From Dastarcus helophoroides (taxonomy: Eukaryota > Arthropoda > Insecta > Coleoptera > Bothrideridae): DNA of 64,000 bases. The position numbers and the translations under genes were made by a program. Positions 45,404-58,149 of the stretch are shown here, in pieces; positions within the stretch are counted from its first letter, which is position 1, and the number at the start of each line of letters is the position of its first letter. The DNA lies in NCBI GenBank assembly GCA_028583605.1, contig CM053325.1, positions 41,467,435-41,531,434 of the forward strand. Reading direction: 5' to 3'. The notes beneath the pieces are model-generated. The model was not told the DNA's origin. It did no database searches and was given only the letters and a program-made list of their open reading frames with translations.

Positions 45404-45855
45404 ATATGTATCTTTACAGATTGCCAGTGACTTATAGTGACACATCAACTGCGCTGCTCTGTATGATTCTAGAGCATTACAATTTCCATGTACACTTATT
45501 TTGAATATACTTTTATTTATCTACATTTTTTAGGTAGGAACGATATAGCTGCTAAATATTGGTGCGGGCAACAGTTTTCGAGATATTTGCCTTCAAAATT
45601 TGCCGTGCGCATATTTTAAGTTATGTAAAGTGAATTTTTCGCAGCGGATTTTAAAATAAAACAATAAAAAGGTTTATAACAAATATAACTCTGTTGACAT
45701 TATTATTACACACATTTTTTACAAATTTCTAATGCAAATTTAAACAAAATACCTAAATTTATTTTCGAAAATAAAAATGTGAAGAATGACTTGTGTCTAT
45801 GTAGAGGTATGGTAAACAATTAAAAGTCAGGCTTCCTCTTGTTGGAATTCATATC

Positions 45856-45858
<3 letters not shown>

Positions 45859-45908
<50 letters not shown>
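45859..45908. repeat. (AT)n microsatellite
   Basis: Uninterrupted alternating AT run. Confidence 0.95.
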
Positions 45909-45910
<2 letters not shown>

Positions 45911-46328
45911 CTCATCACGAAAGTTGAGTTCTACGCCATCAAGTATATTTTCCGAATCAATGTGTTCAAGGTCTCATTTTGGAGAATAATTCATGGGTGT
46001 TTCGTTAAACAAAGGATTTTGTAATTAACAAAATTAGCAAATATAAGACCAAAGCCAGTCAAGTAAGAAGAAAAATGATGGAAGTTAGATTACGCTGCAC
46101 ATTTTTAATAGTTGTTATTTAGCATAACATTTTCTTTTTATCATTACGTGCTGTCTGAGAGGAATATTCAGTCATGATTTATTTTTATTGGATTTCGACG
46201 ACAAAGAGAATGTAGATTATTCCAGAAAATAAGTACAGCTCTGCTTGAGAAAAGAGTTTGTTTAAAAAAAATTGATAATAATGTTATTGTAATTTATTTT
46301 CGTTGTATCTACAAAGAATAAGAAACTA

Positions 46329-46603
46329 TAGTCGACTCCGCCTAAAGTTGCGCCCGTTAAAGTTGCGCGCTCGTTAAAGTTGTCAGGATACGATCGTTAA
46401 AGTTGCGCAGATATTCCCCTACTCTAATTTTTGAACAACGAATTGGACTTCTGAGTTTTAGCGCCACTTTTGAATAACCGACTCAACCGCGCAAGCAGCA
46501 ATAAATCATATATCTTTTTCGACAATGGTAGGGATTACGGGGAGTAGCAACTTAAGCGTTCGATCCAGTACGGTGAGCGCAACTTTAGCGGTAGTCTACT
46601 GTA
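46329..46603. mobile_element. Tigger/pogo-type MITE, copy 1
   Basis: Inverted ends AGTCGACTCC-GCCTAAAGTTGCGC and GCGCAACTTTAGCGGTAGTCTACTG with internal repeats of GTTAAAGTTGCGC, a Tigger-like texture. Flanked by TA. About 275 bp and non-coding. Confidence 0.75.
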
Positions 46604-46991
46604 AATTTTTCTTTTTATCATTAGTTGTTAATTATACAGAACATATGTAATATTCTTATCCTTTCCTCAGAGTGTTTTTCCGAATTCTTGTTTTATTTCT
46701 TACAGCATCCACCTAAAAAAGCACAAAATATAATAAATTCTCTAAGTATTTTGCTACTACAAAAGCTATTATTTGTATGGCCTGTTTAAAGAATTATCCA
46801 GTGATGCTCGCAGTGTTAGAAATTGTGATTTCTTAAATATGTACCATAGAAAGTCACCAATATGTAAGCTTTGACGACATTATCTTTATCATGTTTTTGT
46901 TATTATCCTAGTATAACCGTCTGCAGCCCAAGGCATTGCAATTGTCTAAAAAAGGAATAGAAGGAACTATGTTTTTCTTTCAGAGAACTTA

Positions 46992-47235
46992 CAGTCGACT
47001 CCCGCTAAAGTTACGCCGGTTAAAGTTGCACGCTCGTTAAAGTTATCAGGATACGATCGTTAGAGTTGTGCGGATATTTCCCCACTCTAATTTTCGAACA
47101 ACGAATTGGACTTTAGAGTTTTAGCGCCACTTTTGAATAACCCATTCAATTGCGCAAGGAGGTAGGGATTACGGGAATTAGCAAATTTAACGGTCGATCC
47201 AGTACGCTGAGCATAACTTTAGCGTGAGTCTACTG
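46992..47235. mobile_element. Tigger/pogo-type MITE, copy 2
   Basis: Starts CAGTCGACTCCCGCTAAAG and ends CTTTAGCGTGAGTCTACTG, with TA on both sides. Collinear with copy 1 but lacks about 30 bp in the middle (the CAATAAATCATATATC segment). Confidence 0.78.
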
Positions 47236-47239
47236 TACA

Positions 47240-48200
47240 CTGTTTCTGCATAGGTGGTCGTCTATGAAAATATCTTCGCAGTCTGAGCCTCCTTTTTAAA
47301 ATTTTGTCTCATTCATTCCTAGTCTTTTCGTTGTCTTTTTTAATTAACAATTTGTCTGTAAGTTGTGCGAGTAAGATTGTTTTTCAGATTCTCGCTTCGG
47401 AGCGCGATATACAAAGATATCTCTGCGCCAATTATCAATGTTCATTTATTAAATTTATTTCTGTTCTTACGTCTGTGTGAATAGTTTGCATTTCTTTAAT
47501 AAATTCCCTAATAATGAATTTAAAAAACGTCTACATTGAAAATCTAATATCTACGTAATGTAAAACAAAAGCACTTCAGTGTTTAAAGTTAGATATCTTG
47601 GAAACAGTTGCTCGTATCAACTTTCTAAACGGATATCTTTTACGTAAAAAATATGAAGAAACAAAAACTCCACATTTTAAATAAATATACGTGGACGCAC
47701 AAAAGAATTATGATGATTTAAAGTCATACGGGATAGTAAAGGTAACGCCCCTTTTCAGCTTTTGGGAATATGTTAGCAAATTAGAATATGTCGACTTAAA
47801 AAATTATTTTGTGCCAAATTTCGTGCCTATATTACAATTTATTTAATAGTTATAAGAAAAAAAATAGGATTTTTTTTAAGTATGATTCGCTGTATTTCGG
47901 TCAGTATCAATGTTTGGTGTAAAGTTAATTCAGCTAAACCATATTGTTGTTATACGAAGAAATCACACTTGCTGTGTGTATCATTGCTAAAGGCCGGATC
48001 TTAGGTAAAAACCTATGATCCTATCTTTTCACCTTTTTTGGCGCTTTTCAACCGTAAATGCGTAAATTTCAATTTCGCTTATTTTTAACCTTTTTAAACA
48101 TGATTCGGGCCTATTTTCCAAAGTGTTCTTACTTATTTATCATTTTCTATGAGTTTTCCCCAGTACATTTGTTATTCACTTCTGAATAATTTAAGGAGAA
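47240..48200. other. No recognisable gene
   Basis: AT-rich sequence with a small hairpin, GATCTTAGGTAAAAACCTATGATC, near 47998. Confidence 0.4.
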
Positions 48201-48659
48201 CTATGTAGTGGCCATTTTTTGGATATTTATAATCAAAGATTATCAGTTATTATAACCAATGTCGATACTTTTATATGAAAACTCATTTTCCATAAAGATT
48301 ATATAAACAAATAGAAAAAAATTACTTACATATAAATTTTGCTAACAAAATGGCCATTGTACTTACTACGGTTCAGTGACTACTATAGTATAGTACAATG
48401 ATCCCTGTTATATGGTGTAATGTAGGGCGTTTTTTTAAACAATAAGACAATAAGTATACACAGAAACAACTGGAAATTGCTTGAACAATTTATTTAAAAA
48501 TAAAGTAAATTTCTTTACGAAAAAATTCAGAATTTTATTTATAACATATTTATAAGTATTGTATAAATATGCATTCAAAAGACAGTTTAAACAAAGAAAA
48601 AAGTTATTTAAACTAATAAATGTTATACATAGATAAATTAGTAGAAAAAGAAAATAAAT

Positions 48660-50491
48660 TCGTTATTCTAGCAGTGCCAGCAATTTTGAATGGTCTAGAC
48701 AACTGAAGCACAATACAGTAACGACAGGATACGTAAAATTGTCACCGTTTCGCCTTAAAAATGTTAACTGAATTCATGAATGTTTTCCAAAATCTCTGTA
48801 ACACGTCCAACATAATATTTTAGGTTCCTTTTTGTTGCAAATTTCCCAAGAACAAAAGAGTCTGCAGCAATATTTGTTATGTTATTTATGATTTCCTCAT
48901 TATCTTTTATCCGGTTCGAAGAACAAACCCACATCATCGGGATCTTTCAGTTCAAAATCCAGAGCGCTGTCGCTTGATTTTTCTTCAGATTTTTTATTGG
49001 CGGTAAATTTTGTTGTTTATATAATATTCAAACAATCGGCCACTTTTCTTTTTAATTGGGCTGTTTGTGTGAACTCTTTTTCGAGCTTTGCTCAATTTTT
49101 TTTTCAATTGACATCTTTTACCGGAGCTGCAGTTGCACAAGGAAACGGTTTTCAAACAGTAGAAAAAAAAATTGATTCTCGGAAGTCCTATTTATTAAGG
49201 ATGAAAAGATGGACGGCAATGTTTCAGAAAAATTTTGTTCCTTAGGTGGGTTTTTCACTGTATTATTTATATTTTTGTTGTTGTGAATCTGTTACAGAGG
49301 CTACTATAAAATATTTGCCATTAAAAATATGAATATTAAACGGGTATATCCCAGTGGACTCAAAACCTGATACACAGTTTTGAAAGCTAGTGTCCCAAAA
49401 TTTCGCTATATCATTCATACTAGTTCTTTTGCCCGCATTGTTCAGCAACCACGTCTCGTAGCCCTGATTATAAATTTTTTCAGGGAAAAGTTAACAGATT
49501 TATCCAACGGCTATTGGCTAATATGCGGCGGTAACGTTACTAGAATTATGTTGTGCTCTTTTGCTAATTTTATAGTTGCCATTTAAAAATTAGATTCATG
49601 GTTGTCCATTTACAATAATATTGGTGATTTGAGTGTTGGTTTATTTTGTTTGATAAAATGACTGTCGGCAGTCACCCATCCTAACATTGATACTGTTCCA
49701 GAAGTTCCAGGTGAAGCATTATTGAGCATACAATCTCTAAATTTTTTTCTCAGGAATATCAGAAGTGGAGATATATTGTTTTCAATTGCATTGACACAAT
49801 CACACACAGTTACTTAAGTACTTCGCTCACTTGACGTTATGTGGCCAATCCGTATTTAACCTATCCTTGCAATAACTTTTCCTGTTCCTTGCACCGTAAT
49901 AAGGACAGTTTCGTCGACATTAAAAACTGGTTCAGGTCTCAAGTTGTACTTTTCGTAAATTTGACAGAGATTATTAAAAAATTGTTACACCACTGGTTTA
50001 TTCAACCCCATAGCTCTGCCAAAAGATATTGCTTTTGCTGGACAGATCGTGCCTTCTTTTTATAAAACCATTAGACTACAATCTTCCAGCCATACAACTA
50101 TCGCTTAATGACGCAGGTTTTTTTTGACTTGCAGCCGCCGAATCGTATGACAATTTTCGAGCACATTTTAGATTTATGCCATGATAAAGCTTGGTCATGA
50201 TTGGGAACTATTCACTAAGAAGTTCCTCTTCTTCTTTGGAAGAAATATTTGGTTGGCACTGTAATTAGCAAACACTCTTGGTGCCCCTTACAAATATGGT
50301 GAATTCCCGTAGATTTCTTTTTTTTTCTTGTTGCATGTTTCAAATAACACCTTAGTATAATACATGGAATGCTGTTTAATAGCCGCGGCTTTAGCTGATA
50401 ACCCGCCATTTATCACACCAAAAATTGCACTACACCTTGTTTCTGATGGAGTTTTACCAATTTCAATGATTGTGTTTTTTCTTCGTGGCAT
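48660..50491 (-). pseudogene. Pogo-type transposase, decayed
   Basis: The minus-strand start MPRRKN lies at 50489-50491 and is followed by the helix-turn-helix segment with GGLSAKAAAIKQHS. The DDE domain shows NVDET (about 49920), VTVCDCVNAIENNISPLLIF and NNASPGTSGT (about 49720), DNHES (about 49600, second acidic residue) and PHISQ-PLD (about 49535, third). Further down are NNAGKR and GFESTGIYPFN (about 49350), then a C-terminal LRRNGDNFTYPVV-like tail near 48750. Frameshifts and stops occur throughout. It would bind element ends and catalyse cut-and-paste transposition. Possible termini are TAGTGGCCAT near 48206 and its counterpart ATGGCCACTG near 50912, a weak inference. Confidence 0.75.
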
Positions 50492-50929
50492 TTTCTTAAG
50501 CAATCTAAAATAAAAAATATATAATTATTCAAAATTATGGCCACCCTTTATTTATCTAGTTTAATAGTGGCCGGTGTATCTACATTTAACCTGTCCACTT
50601 TACCAACAATCACATGCTTTAGAAATAGGAGTCAACCAAAAAAAATCCTTCTTGTATTGGAATAATTTATATATCAATAAATATTAACTTACTCTGATAT
50701 TTTTTTTATTTTGTCACTAATGATAAAAATTTGCGCTCGTTGAAATTTGCTACCCGTCCCACATTTTAGGTTAGATTTATTTCTAAGTAAATAACAGGAC
50801 ACTGTTACAAGGAACTTCGTTGATATATTATACATTTGTTTGGTTACTTTTATATTAGATGTTTAACCTGGAAATAGTGAACAAGGGGTCAGTGTTTCTG
50901 TATGGCCACTGTTCCAGGCTCTTGCCTAC

Positions 50930-51480
50930 TAAATAAAAGAAAGCAATAAAATGGAAATTTAATCCATCATAAACACAAAAAGAAGCTTCAAGCGTAAATT
51001 TCTAAGAAATGTAATTCCATAACTATTACTCTTATGACCCACCCAGTCCCTTTAAAATTGTGCCTGCTATGGTAGCGCAGAAAAATAAAATTATACGTTG
51101 TTTATTTATCTTAATTTCTAAGTAAAATAGATGTTTGGGTAAAATCATAAAATCATCTAAAAGATATTCCTATTCTGATTTATCTTTGAACTTTGCTTTG
51201 CGTAAGTGCGTTTGTATGTGAAAAATGGCTCCAGAAAAAGAAAATACTTTAATGAAACTCGCAGTTTAGAAAAATCGTGTAATTATAGATGTCGAAAAAC
51301 TTTTTTATAATAATTTAAATTATACCCCAGTAATTATTTTTTTCACTAAACCATTGCGTTTGTTTCAATTACACAAAAAAGTTTCACGTTATGCAACGTC
51401 ACATTTCACATTCGCTGTTATTGAAAATAATAATAATAAATGAATAATAAATAACAGCAAATTTATCAAGCAACCTTTTT
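50930..51480. other. No recognisable gene
   Basis: AT-rich sequence; nothing named. Confidence 0.4.
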
Positions 51481-51499
51481 TAAAAATGCGATCGTAAAA

Positions 51500-53545
51500 T
51501 ATAGTGTAAACATTTTCATTCATCATAAAAATGGTAATTACGTCAGCAAAATGTTGAAAAAAATATATGTTATTTTATACACCAAAACTAATTTTACCTG
51601 TTTTTGGATTTTGTCGAAAAATATTTTTTTGGGGATAAACATCACTTACACGAATACGTATATGATAGGATGTATTTTTATGATTTTTATTTTATTTTCT
51701 TTCTGAAGCGAAGTATTATGACGAGAAACTAAAAAAATAATTTTTTAAGATTTTTTCGGTGACCTCTCATCCCCACCCTCCACCATTCCCTTGTAGGAGG
51801 GTGAGCTACCTACTTAAAAAACCGGAAAATTCGAGATTATTATGATCCCTCTAACATCTCTATACACCAAAAGAAAAGTTTACCAAATTTTTTTAACCCC
51901 ACCCCACCCCTCCTGATAGAAGTAAATTACCCCTTGTGAAATTTTTAATTAACGAGAAAATAGTCATTAAAACAGCTAAATTTTGAAAAATAAATGTTAT
52001 TTTATACATCAAAATTAATTTTACTTTTATTTGGGTTTTGGTGAAGGAAAATATTTTGGGGTTAAGCACCCTTTAGGTCGAACACGTATATAATAGGATG
52101 TATTTCTATGAGTTTTAATTCTTTTTTTATCTGAAACAAAGTATTTCAACGAGGAATTCGAAAATTAATTTTTTTGAACTTTTCCAGTCACCTCTCTCCA
52201 CCTTATCTTACCAGAGAGTAAGTCATTTACTTAAAAAAACGGAAAATTCGAGATCTTTACGATCTCTTTTTATACACCGAAAAAAATTCTAATGTTTTGC
52301 ACCTTCGTAAGGGGGTAAAGTACCCCTTTCTGAGGTTTTTACGTATTCAAAAAATTGTCATTATAACAGCAAAATTAAAAAAAACACTATGTTTTATATA
52401 TCAAAACTTATTTTATTGACTTTTTTTGGGGTTTGTCGAAGAAAAATGTTTGGAGCAAATGCATATATAAAATATCTATAAAAAAACTGAGGTCAGTTGT
52501 CTGAACTTAAAAAAATTTAGAAGTTTTGTATATTAGATATATCTCCACGAGAAATATGGGAATTTACCAAAACATTTAAGTACATATTATTATGGCGGTA
52601 AAGATATTCGTTTCTTTTTTTCCTGGAACGAAATATTTCAACAAGAAACAATAAAAATAGTTTTTCCGGATTTTTCCAGCCACACCTCGCGTCCTATTTC
52701 TCTCAGAAGGATAAGTCCCCTGGAATGGGAAATGCAAAAATTTAAAACCTTTCTAAACTCTGTTTTGTGGTATCTAGAGAGATAGCAATCATCTCTAATT
52801 TCCAGTTTTTCAAGTAGATAGCTAACTGGCTCACTCTACTGGTATGCCAAGACGAAGGGTAAGAACGGTACAACCAAAATTTAAAAATAATATTTTTCTA
52901 CCTTCTTTAAAATACTTCGTTTCAAAAATAATGAACCGAAAATTTTTCAAATATATCTCCTATTATATATAAATATTTGCGTTAAAGGGTGTTTACCCCC
53001 AAAATATTTTCCTTCACCAAAACCCAAATACAGGTAAAATTAATTTTGATGTATAAAATAACATTTATTTTTCAAAATTGAGTTGTTATAATGACTATTT
53101 CCTTGTTAATTAAAAATTTCATAAGGGGGCAATTTACTCCTAACAGGAGGGGTGGGGGAAAAAAAATTTGGTAAACTTTTCTTTCGGTGTATATGGATAG
53201 TAGATCGATCATAATAATCTCGAATTTTCCGGTTTTTTAAGCAGGTAGCTCAGCCTTCTATAAGGGAAGGGTGGAGGGTGGTGGAGGGATCACCGAAAAA
53301 ATCTTAAAAAATTATTTTATTAGTTTCTTGCCGAAATACTTTGCTTCAGAAAAAAAAATCATAAAAATACATCCTGTCATATACGTATTCGTGTAAGTGG
53401 TGTTTACCCCCCGAAAAAATATTTTTCGACAAAATCCAAAAACAGGTAAAATTAGTTTTGGTGTATAAAATAACATATATTTTTTTCAAAATTTTGCTGA
53501 CGTAATTCCCATTTTTATGATTAAAAAACTTCTAAATGGGGTAGT
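51500..53545. repeat. Large palindrome built from about 0.4-kb repeat units
   Basis: A unit starting with GTTATTTTATACACCAAAAC recurs in direct order near 51565, 51990 and (diverged) 52390. The left arm (51500-52150) is inverted at 52905-53545, with matched blocks for TTTTACCTGTTTTTGGATTTTGTCG and CCCCACCCCTCCTG. Each unit alternates AT-rich DNA with CCCC/GGGG patches. No ORF is convincing. The following 53570-53860 region has similar words and may be a further relic. Confidence 0.75.
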
Positions 53546-54114
53546 TTGCCCCCATGAGGGGGGCGGGAAAATCTTGAAAAAATTTTTTTCTTTTATTTCT
53601 CGTCAAAACAAAACTTTTGGAAAAAGAAACGACTCAACTATCACTTTTGGTATGTGAGAAACAGCAAAATCTGCATTTTTTGACCCAATTTTGAGGGGGT
53701 AAAACTACCCTTAAAACCGTTTATCAGCCGATAAAAAAAACACGTGTCTCTTAGATTTTGGTCCTCTAAAACATATCCAAAAATTAGCAAAATCGGCGCC
53801 GGACACTTCGCGACCTTTCCTTGTAAGTATTCACCCTGCATCGTGGGCAGTTTGAGCATACTTTACTGGGGTAATGCATAAGGTGTGTGACACACTGCAC
53901 TAATATTTCCTACAATGGATAAGGTAGGTGCAAGGTTTTGATCATCAGCAGGGGACATCATGATCTGTTAGGATTTATAAGCTTTTAATTGAACAGCAAA
54001 GGTATAAAGAATACTTTTTCAATGTGCGAAATTTCATTTGATATTGTTCAACTAGTTCAAAGAATCTCATGATACTTCAGGGTTTTACAAGAATCCTTTT
54101 TTAAGGGGGGGGGC

Positions 54115-54385
54115 AACTAATCACAATTTGTTAAGTAAACACACCCCGTTTTGGTCTTCTATTTTGATTACGGAAACCAGTAGTGGGCATTCTCTTCACA
54201 TTTGCGAAATATTTAACTGTTACCAGGGAGTGAAATCATTATAATTCGCTGAAATATAATTTGTTAAGTAAAGACACCCTGTGTTGGTCTCCTATTTTAA
54301 GTATGGGAACCAGTAGTGGGCATGGTGTTTTTCTCTTCACATTGGCGAAATATTTAACTGTTCAAGGAATGAAACCATTATAATC
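54115..54385 (+). repeat. Tandem duplication, about 135 bp unit, two copies
   Basis: Both units contain AATTTGTTAAGTAAA, ACCAGTAGTGGGCAT, TTCACATT, GCGAAATATTTAACTGTT and CATTATAATCCGCTGAA-like words. Confidence 0.85.
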
Positions 54386-54389
54386 CGCT

Positions 54390-54855
54390 GAATTACAAGT
54401 CGGGCTAGTTTTTGTAGTCCGCTATCATCTTGTTCATTTGTTTACTTTTTTCTGAAACACAGATAGTATAGAAATGGGGTCGAAATTTTGGAACTATCCG
54501 CATGACACTTTGGACAGCGTTCTACAAGGTGTCACGTATTTCATAACAAAAAAAAATGATATCGAGTTGAGAAAAAAGTGGGACCTCGTCACTTGACGTA
54601 GCAGAACAAGGTGGTTTATGGAAATGAATTTTGTCAATGCCATAGGTTGAAAGTAGGAGAAAAAATGAAGACATATTTAATTTGTTGTTGAAAAAAAGTA
54701 ATGTTCAAAATTATTAATACATGATTTTCTTGTTAATTGTAATCTTGGCCCTTTAATGCGTTTTTAGAGAATTCGGCCTTTTTGGTGCCTTATTAAACTG
54801 TTCGTTTTTGGCTAATTTAACATTTTGCTCACCTTTTTACCTTATCAACTTTCCA
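54390..54855. other. No recognisable gene
   Basis: Nothing named between the tandem duplication and the PLE-3 fragment. Confidence 0.4.
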
Positions 54856-54859
54856 AGCT

Positions 54860-55470
54860 GATAAAAACAAAAATTTTAAGTTCGTCTCCCTTCCATTTCA
54901 ACCCTCGCTTACGCATGGTTTGGGTGAAATTTTAGGAAAACAGGGCTTCCGGGTTGTTTATAGTTCTAACGGTAAATTAAAATCGCTTTTGAGTACTTTG
55001 AAGGATAAAGTGGAGCAAACGGACAAGTCCGGTATTTACCGAATTTCATAAAAGATTGCAAGTATGGCTCGACATGCTTTTGAATTAGGGAATAGGATAG
55101 ATATTAATATTAAATTGTTAAGAGTAGTAAATAGGAATTTTATGTTAAATGCATGTGAAAGCTTAGCCATCCATAAAGCTGGAGACAACCTTATAAATGG
55201 TTGCGCTGGGGCTTTGGGCCATTCATCTCTGTTGTTAAAAAATATTAAGGTTGATAGATAAGGAATTTTGGCAGTACGAAGTATATGATTAGATGCGCAT
55301 GCGCGTTCGGATGCGGTCGATCATCCATGAAGTGAATATTCTTAGTATATAAGGGTACATTTTAGGATTAGGTGTTAGTATCTCTCTGAAGATGATACCT
55401 TGGCTATCGAAACTCGTTAGAGCAATCTTTGTTGTGTTTTTTAATCTTCCTTGGTTTCAGGGGACAAGTT
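54860..55470 (+). mobile_element. PLE-3 3' fragment: linker, GIY-YIG remnant and tail
   Basis: The translated linker reads VSLPFQPSLTHGLGEIL and VVYSSNGKLKSLLSTLKDKVEQTDKSGIYRIS, then a shift leads to MARHAFELGNRIDI and the C-terminal NACESLAIHKAGDNLINGC to a stop at 55259-55261. The central part of the endonuclease between GIYRIS and ARHAFELG is deleted. The tail contains CTCTGAAGATGATACC...GCTATCGAAAC (55384-55415), a family A hammerhead-like core with a weakened stem II. Same family as 33185-33610. Confidence 0.75.
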
Positions 55471-55499
55471 TTGTATTTCAATTTTTGAAGATAACCAAG

Positions 55500-55990
55500 G
55501 ACCAGTCCGTTCCACCAAAAGTACCTGATTGTGCCCAAAATCCAGGCTCTAATCATTACTTATGGTCCATATGGTGCATATTAAATATTTTCTTGAGATT
55601 ATCAGTTATGAATATCGTTCGATTTCTTGTGTATACTATAAATTAGCGGTTTCAAGCTTTATATATATTTACTTTTAGACAAATTTCATGAACGTAACAA
55701 AACATTAAATAAAGCCATATTAAATTTCTGAAGTTACAAAGTAGTCATCTAATTTAATTTTACAGTTATAAACTTGATACGTCACTTTCATCCGTCTCAA
55801 TAAACGTCAAATAAGTTAAACAGCTGAAATTAATCAAGTAAACTTCAAAGAAGTTAATCTCGAAGGACATTTATACATAACATTTTGGATCGGAGAATCA
55901 AGTATTTAAATAGAATGAAAATCGAAATCGAATAAGGGATAAAGGACTTATAAATTCAGCTTGAATGCGAACACGCGGATTGGGTAAATA
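55500..55990. other. No recognisable gene
   Basis: AT-rich sequence; nothing named. Confidence 0.4.
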
Positions 55991-55992
55991 AA

Positions 55993-56181
55993 ATGGCCGA
56001 CTATCGAGGAAATATACTTCCTGGAGTTATGTCAATGTTCGGAGCAAGAGGCGTGACATCTTCAAGTGAATTTCCCGATTATCGAATAAATTATGGAAGC
56101 AATAATGCCGGTCGGGTTTCGGCTTGGAAGTGTTTGCAAACGGTCTTTGATATTGTCGGGGATAATACGACGATAAAATAA
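55993..56181 (+). CDS. Hypothetical 62-codon ORF of unknown nature
   Basis: ATG in the context TAAAATGGCC is followed by a frame less AT-biased than its surroundings, with many CG dinucleotides. The predicted peptide MADYRGNILPGVMSMFGARG... matches no family I know. No splice partner or promoter is evident. It could be a short exon, a transposon fragment or chance. Confidence 0.2.
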   Translation: MADYRGNILPGVMSMFGARGVTSSSEFPDYRINYGSNNAGRVSAWKCLQTVFDIVGDNTTIK

Positions 56182-56469
56182 ATATTTTGAGTTAATGCCA
56201 ATTATGGAAATCTAGGTTTGGATACGAGAATAAAGGCCGAATGTCCTCGTTTTGAATGAGAATTCAAGCGATCGCCTTGGGTTGCAGCTTCCACTCTGTG
56301 AGATTCTAGCTGAGGAGTTCGGCATTTCGACGTGATCAAATAAGGTTCATGGTTCGTTGATTCTGATGAATATTTTAATTTAAATATGAATTTCCCTGAA
56401 TTATTTAATTTTTTATTTCAAAATTGATCTGAATCAAAAGCTGTAAAATAACTCAATTGTATGATACTT

Positions 56470-56640
56470 ATTGGAGCTGATAGAGCACTGAACTAAATAT
56501 TGTGGTTTATGATTATGACCAAAGAAGGTTGTATCCCTTTACCATATCGACAATTAATAAATAGTTAGGCGATACATTCATTGCCAATGTAATAAAGAGC
56601 TAAAACTCCTTTCGATTTATTGGAGCTATTACATAGTTTC
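56470..56640 (-). repeat. Degenerate PLE-2-type terminal fragment
   Basis: GCACTGAACTAAATATTGTGG and ACCAAAGAAGG...CCCTTTACCA match 4212-4275 in the same order. Coding part absent. Confidence 0.6.
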
Positions 56641-56729
56641 TTCTATAGTCCAAAGGTTATACATAGAAATTAAATTCGGAAACATTTGTAATTTTATAGA
56701 ACCGCGACGAGTGTATTTTTTTTTGTTAC

Positions 56730-56940
56730 ATTCTAGTTGGATATACTAAACTGACGCAATCGCACATGATGGAAAATGTCAAATGTTCAAACCTGTTGAT
56801 TCGTCATATTAAAATAAAGTTTTTTAACGTTATTGCCAGTTTTTTGCTTCTGTTGAACGTAAGTGTTATTAGTTTTGCTACTAGAAGGTTCCCCACACAC
56901 GTTTAGAGGGCTGCGTTATTGCAATCCAGGTTTGTTTTGT
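56730..56940 (+). repeat. Degenerate copy of the family B hammerhead element
   Basis: TCTAGTTGGATATACTAAACTGACG matches the 5' stem I strand and core of family B. The core reads CTGACGC, and the 3' strand of stem I is deleted. Downstream, GAGGGCTGC and TTGCAATCCAGGTTTG-like words match 7660-7690. It is a dead relic. Confidence 0.6.
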
Positions 56941-57049
56941 TTTCAATTCAATTTATATTAAAGAACAGGATATCGCGTTTAATCTATGCTGCAGAAATAT
57001 AGTGGGGTAGGATAAAAACAGGCAGAAGGTAGGCCAGGCATAAATCCTG

Positions 57050-58115
57050 TTAAAGAGCCTACAGGGCACATACTTAAGGGCCGCTGCAGGGACTATATGC
57101 ACTACTCCAACAGAAGCTTAGAGGTAGCGCTAAATATGCCTCCTCCAGATGAATTCACTAAGACACATGCCAAATCAATAGCCTGCATACTTAAGTGTCT
57201 AGGGGACTGAGGGAAGGCAAGGGTAGGCCATACTTCACTTAAAGACCTCAGCAGTAGACCTTTTACCTTAGAACAAGACCGCATTCCCAGCAAACTCTGA
57301 TTGAGATGAAATTATAAGATTCTAATCCCAAACAGGAAAGATTGGGAAAAACCAGAAATTGTGGTAGGTCAGAAAAATGACGTTTGATTGACAGGCAGAT
57401 CCGGCCTCGACAAAAGATACGGAGCTAAAATCTATAGACCAAGCAATAATTACAGGAAAAGTATTCCAATGGAAGGACCTGCTTTAGTCTATTTGAGAAT
57501 GCACAAATTTCCAAACTAACATCACCCGCCATCAATCTAAATCTGCACGGATAGACGTGAAGCGTTAAATGCCCTAGAGAAGCATACCACCAGTTCTTCC
57601 GTAGTGTAAAATTGTGTGCAAATCCTTAATAGACTGGAAGAAGCCAACAAGGTCACATTTGTTTGAGTGTTTGTGCATAGCAACATACACGCCAACGAGG
57701 TCGCCGACGAACTGGCAAGAGGGGGCTCTGATCCTAGGTATGCCTTATGCTATAGGTAGAAACATCATACTAACAAACCTGAAACAGGCTCATTTGAACC
57801 GGTGGAGGAACATAATCCTCTACACGTAAGCAAGCTGATTGATAAATCCTTACAATCAAAACCTGAAATACTTGTTGCAATGAATAAAATTGGACTAAGG
57901 AAAACCCAAGGTCTGCTCACTGGCCACCTGAACTTTAAATGCACCTGGTTAAACTGAACTTAGCAGAAAGCGACCGATGTCGACTGTGTGGGACTGAAAA
58001 GAAAACAAGTTTCCACATTGCGTGTGGTTGTCTAAACCTTGCCAGATACAGATATAATCTGACTGACAAAGAAACATTGAGACCAGAAAATTTGGAAAGG
58101 ATAAGTGTATAGGTC
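57050..58115 (+). pseudogene. LINE-3 C-terminal relic with RNase H domain
   Basis: Translated fragments in shifting frames read NMPPPDEFTKTHAKSIACIL (near 57140), RSGLDKRYGAKIYRPSNNYRKS (near 57400), REALNALEKHTTSS (near 57560), and VFVHSNIHANEVADELARGGS (57668-57730), the last strand and helix of a LINE RNase H domain. The tail has LRKTQGLLTGHLN and a Cys/His segment (RCRLCG..., then HIAC) typical after RNase H in R1/LOA/I-type LINEs. No RT remains upstream, and stops are frequent. Confidence 0.65.
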
Positions 58116-58149
58116 AGATGTTGAGCCTAGCTGTAAAGACCGGAACAGA

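Noticed and set aside
53641..53859. Minus-strand open frame of 72 codons
   Set aside because: It lies in repeat-like DNA sharing words with the neighbouring palindrome; no family match.
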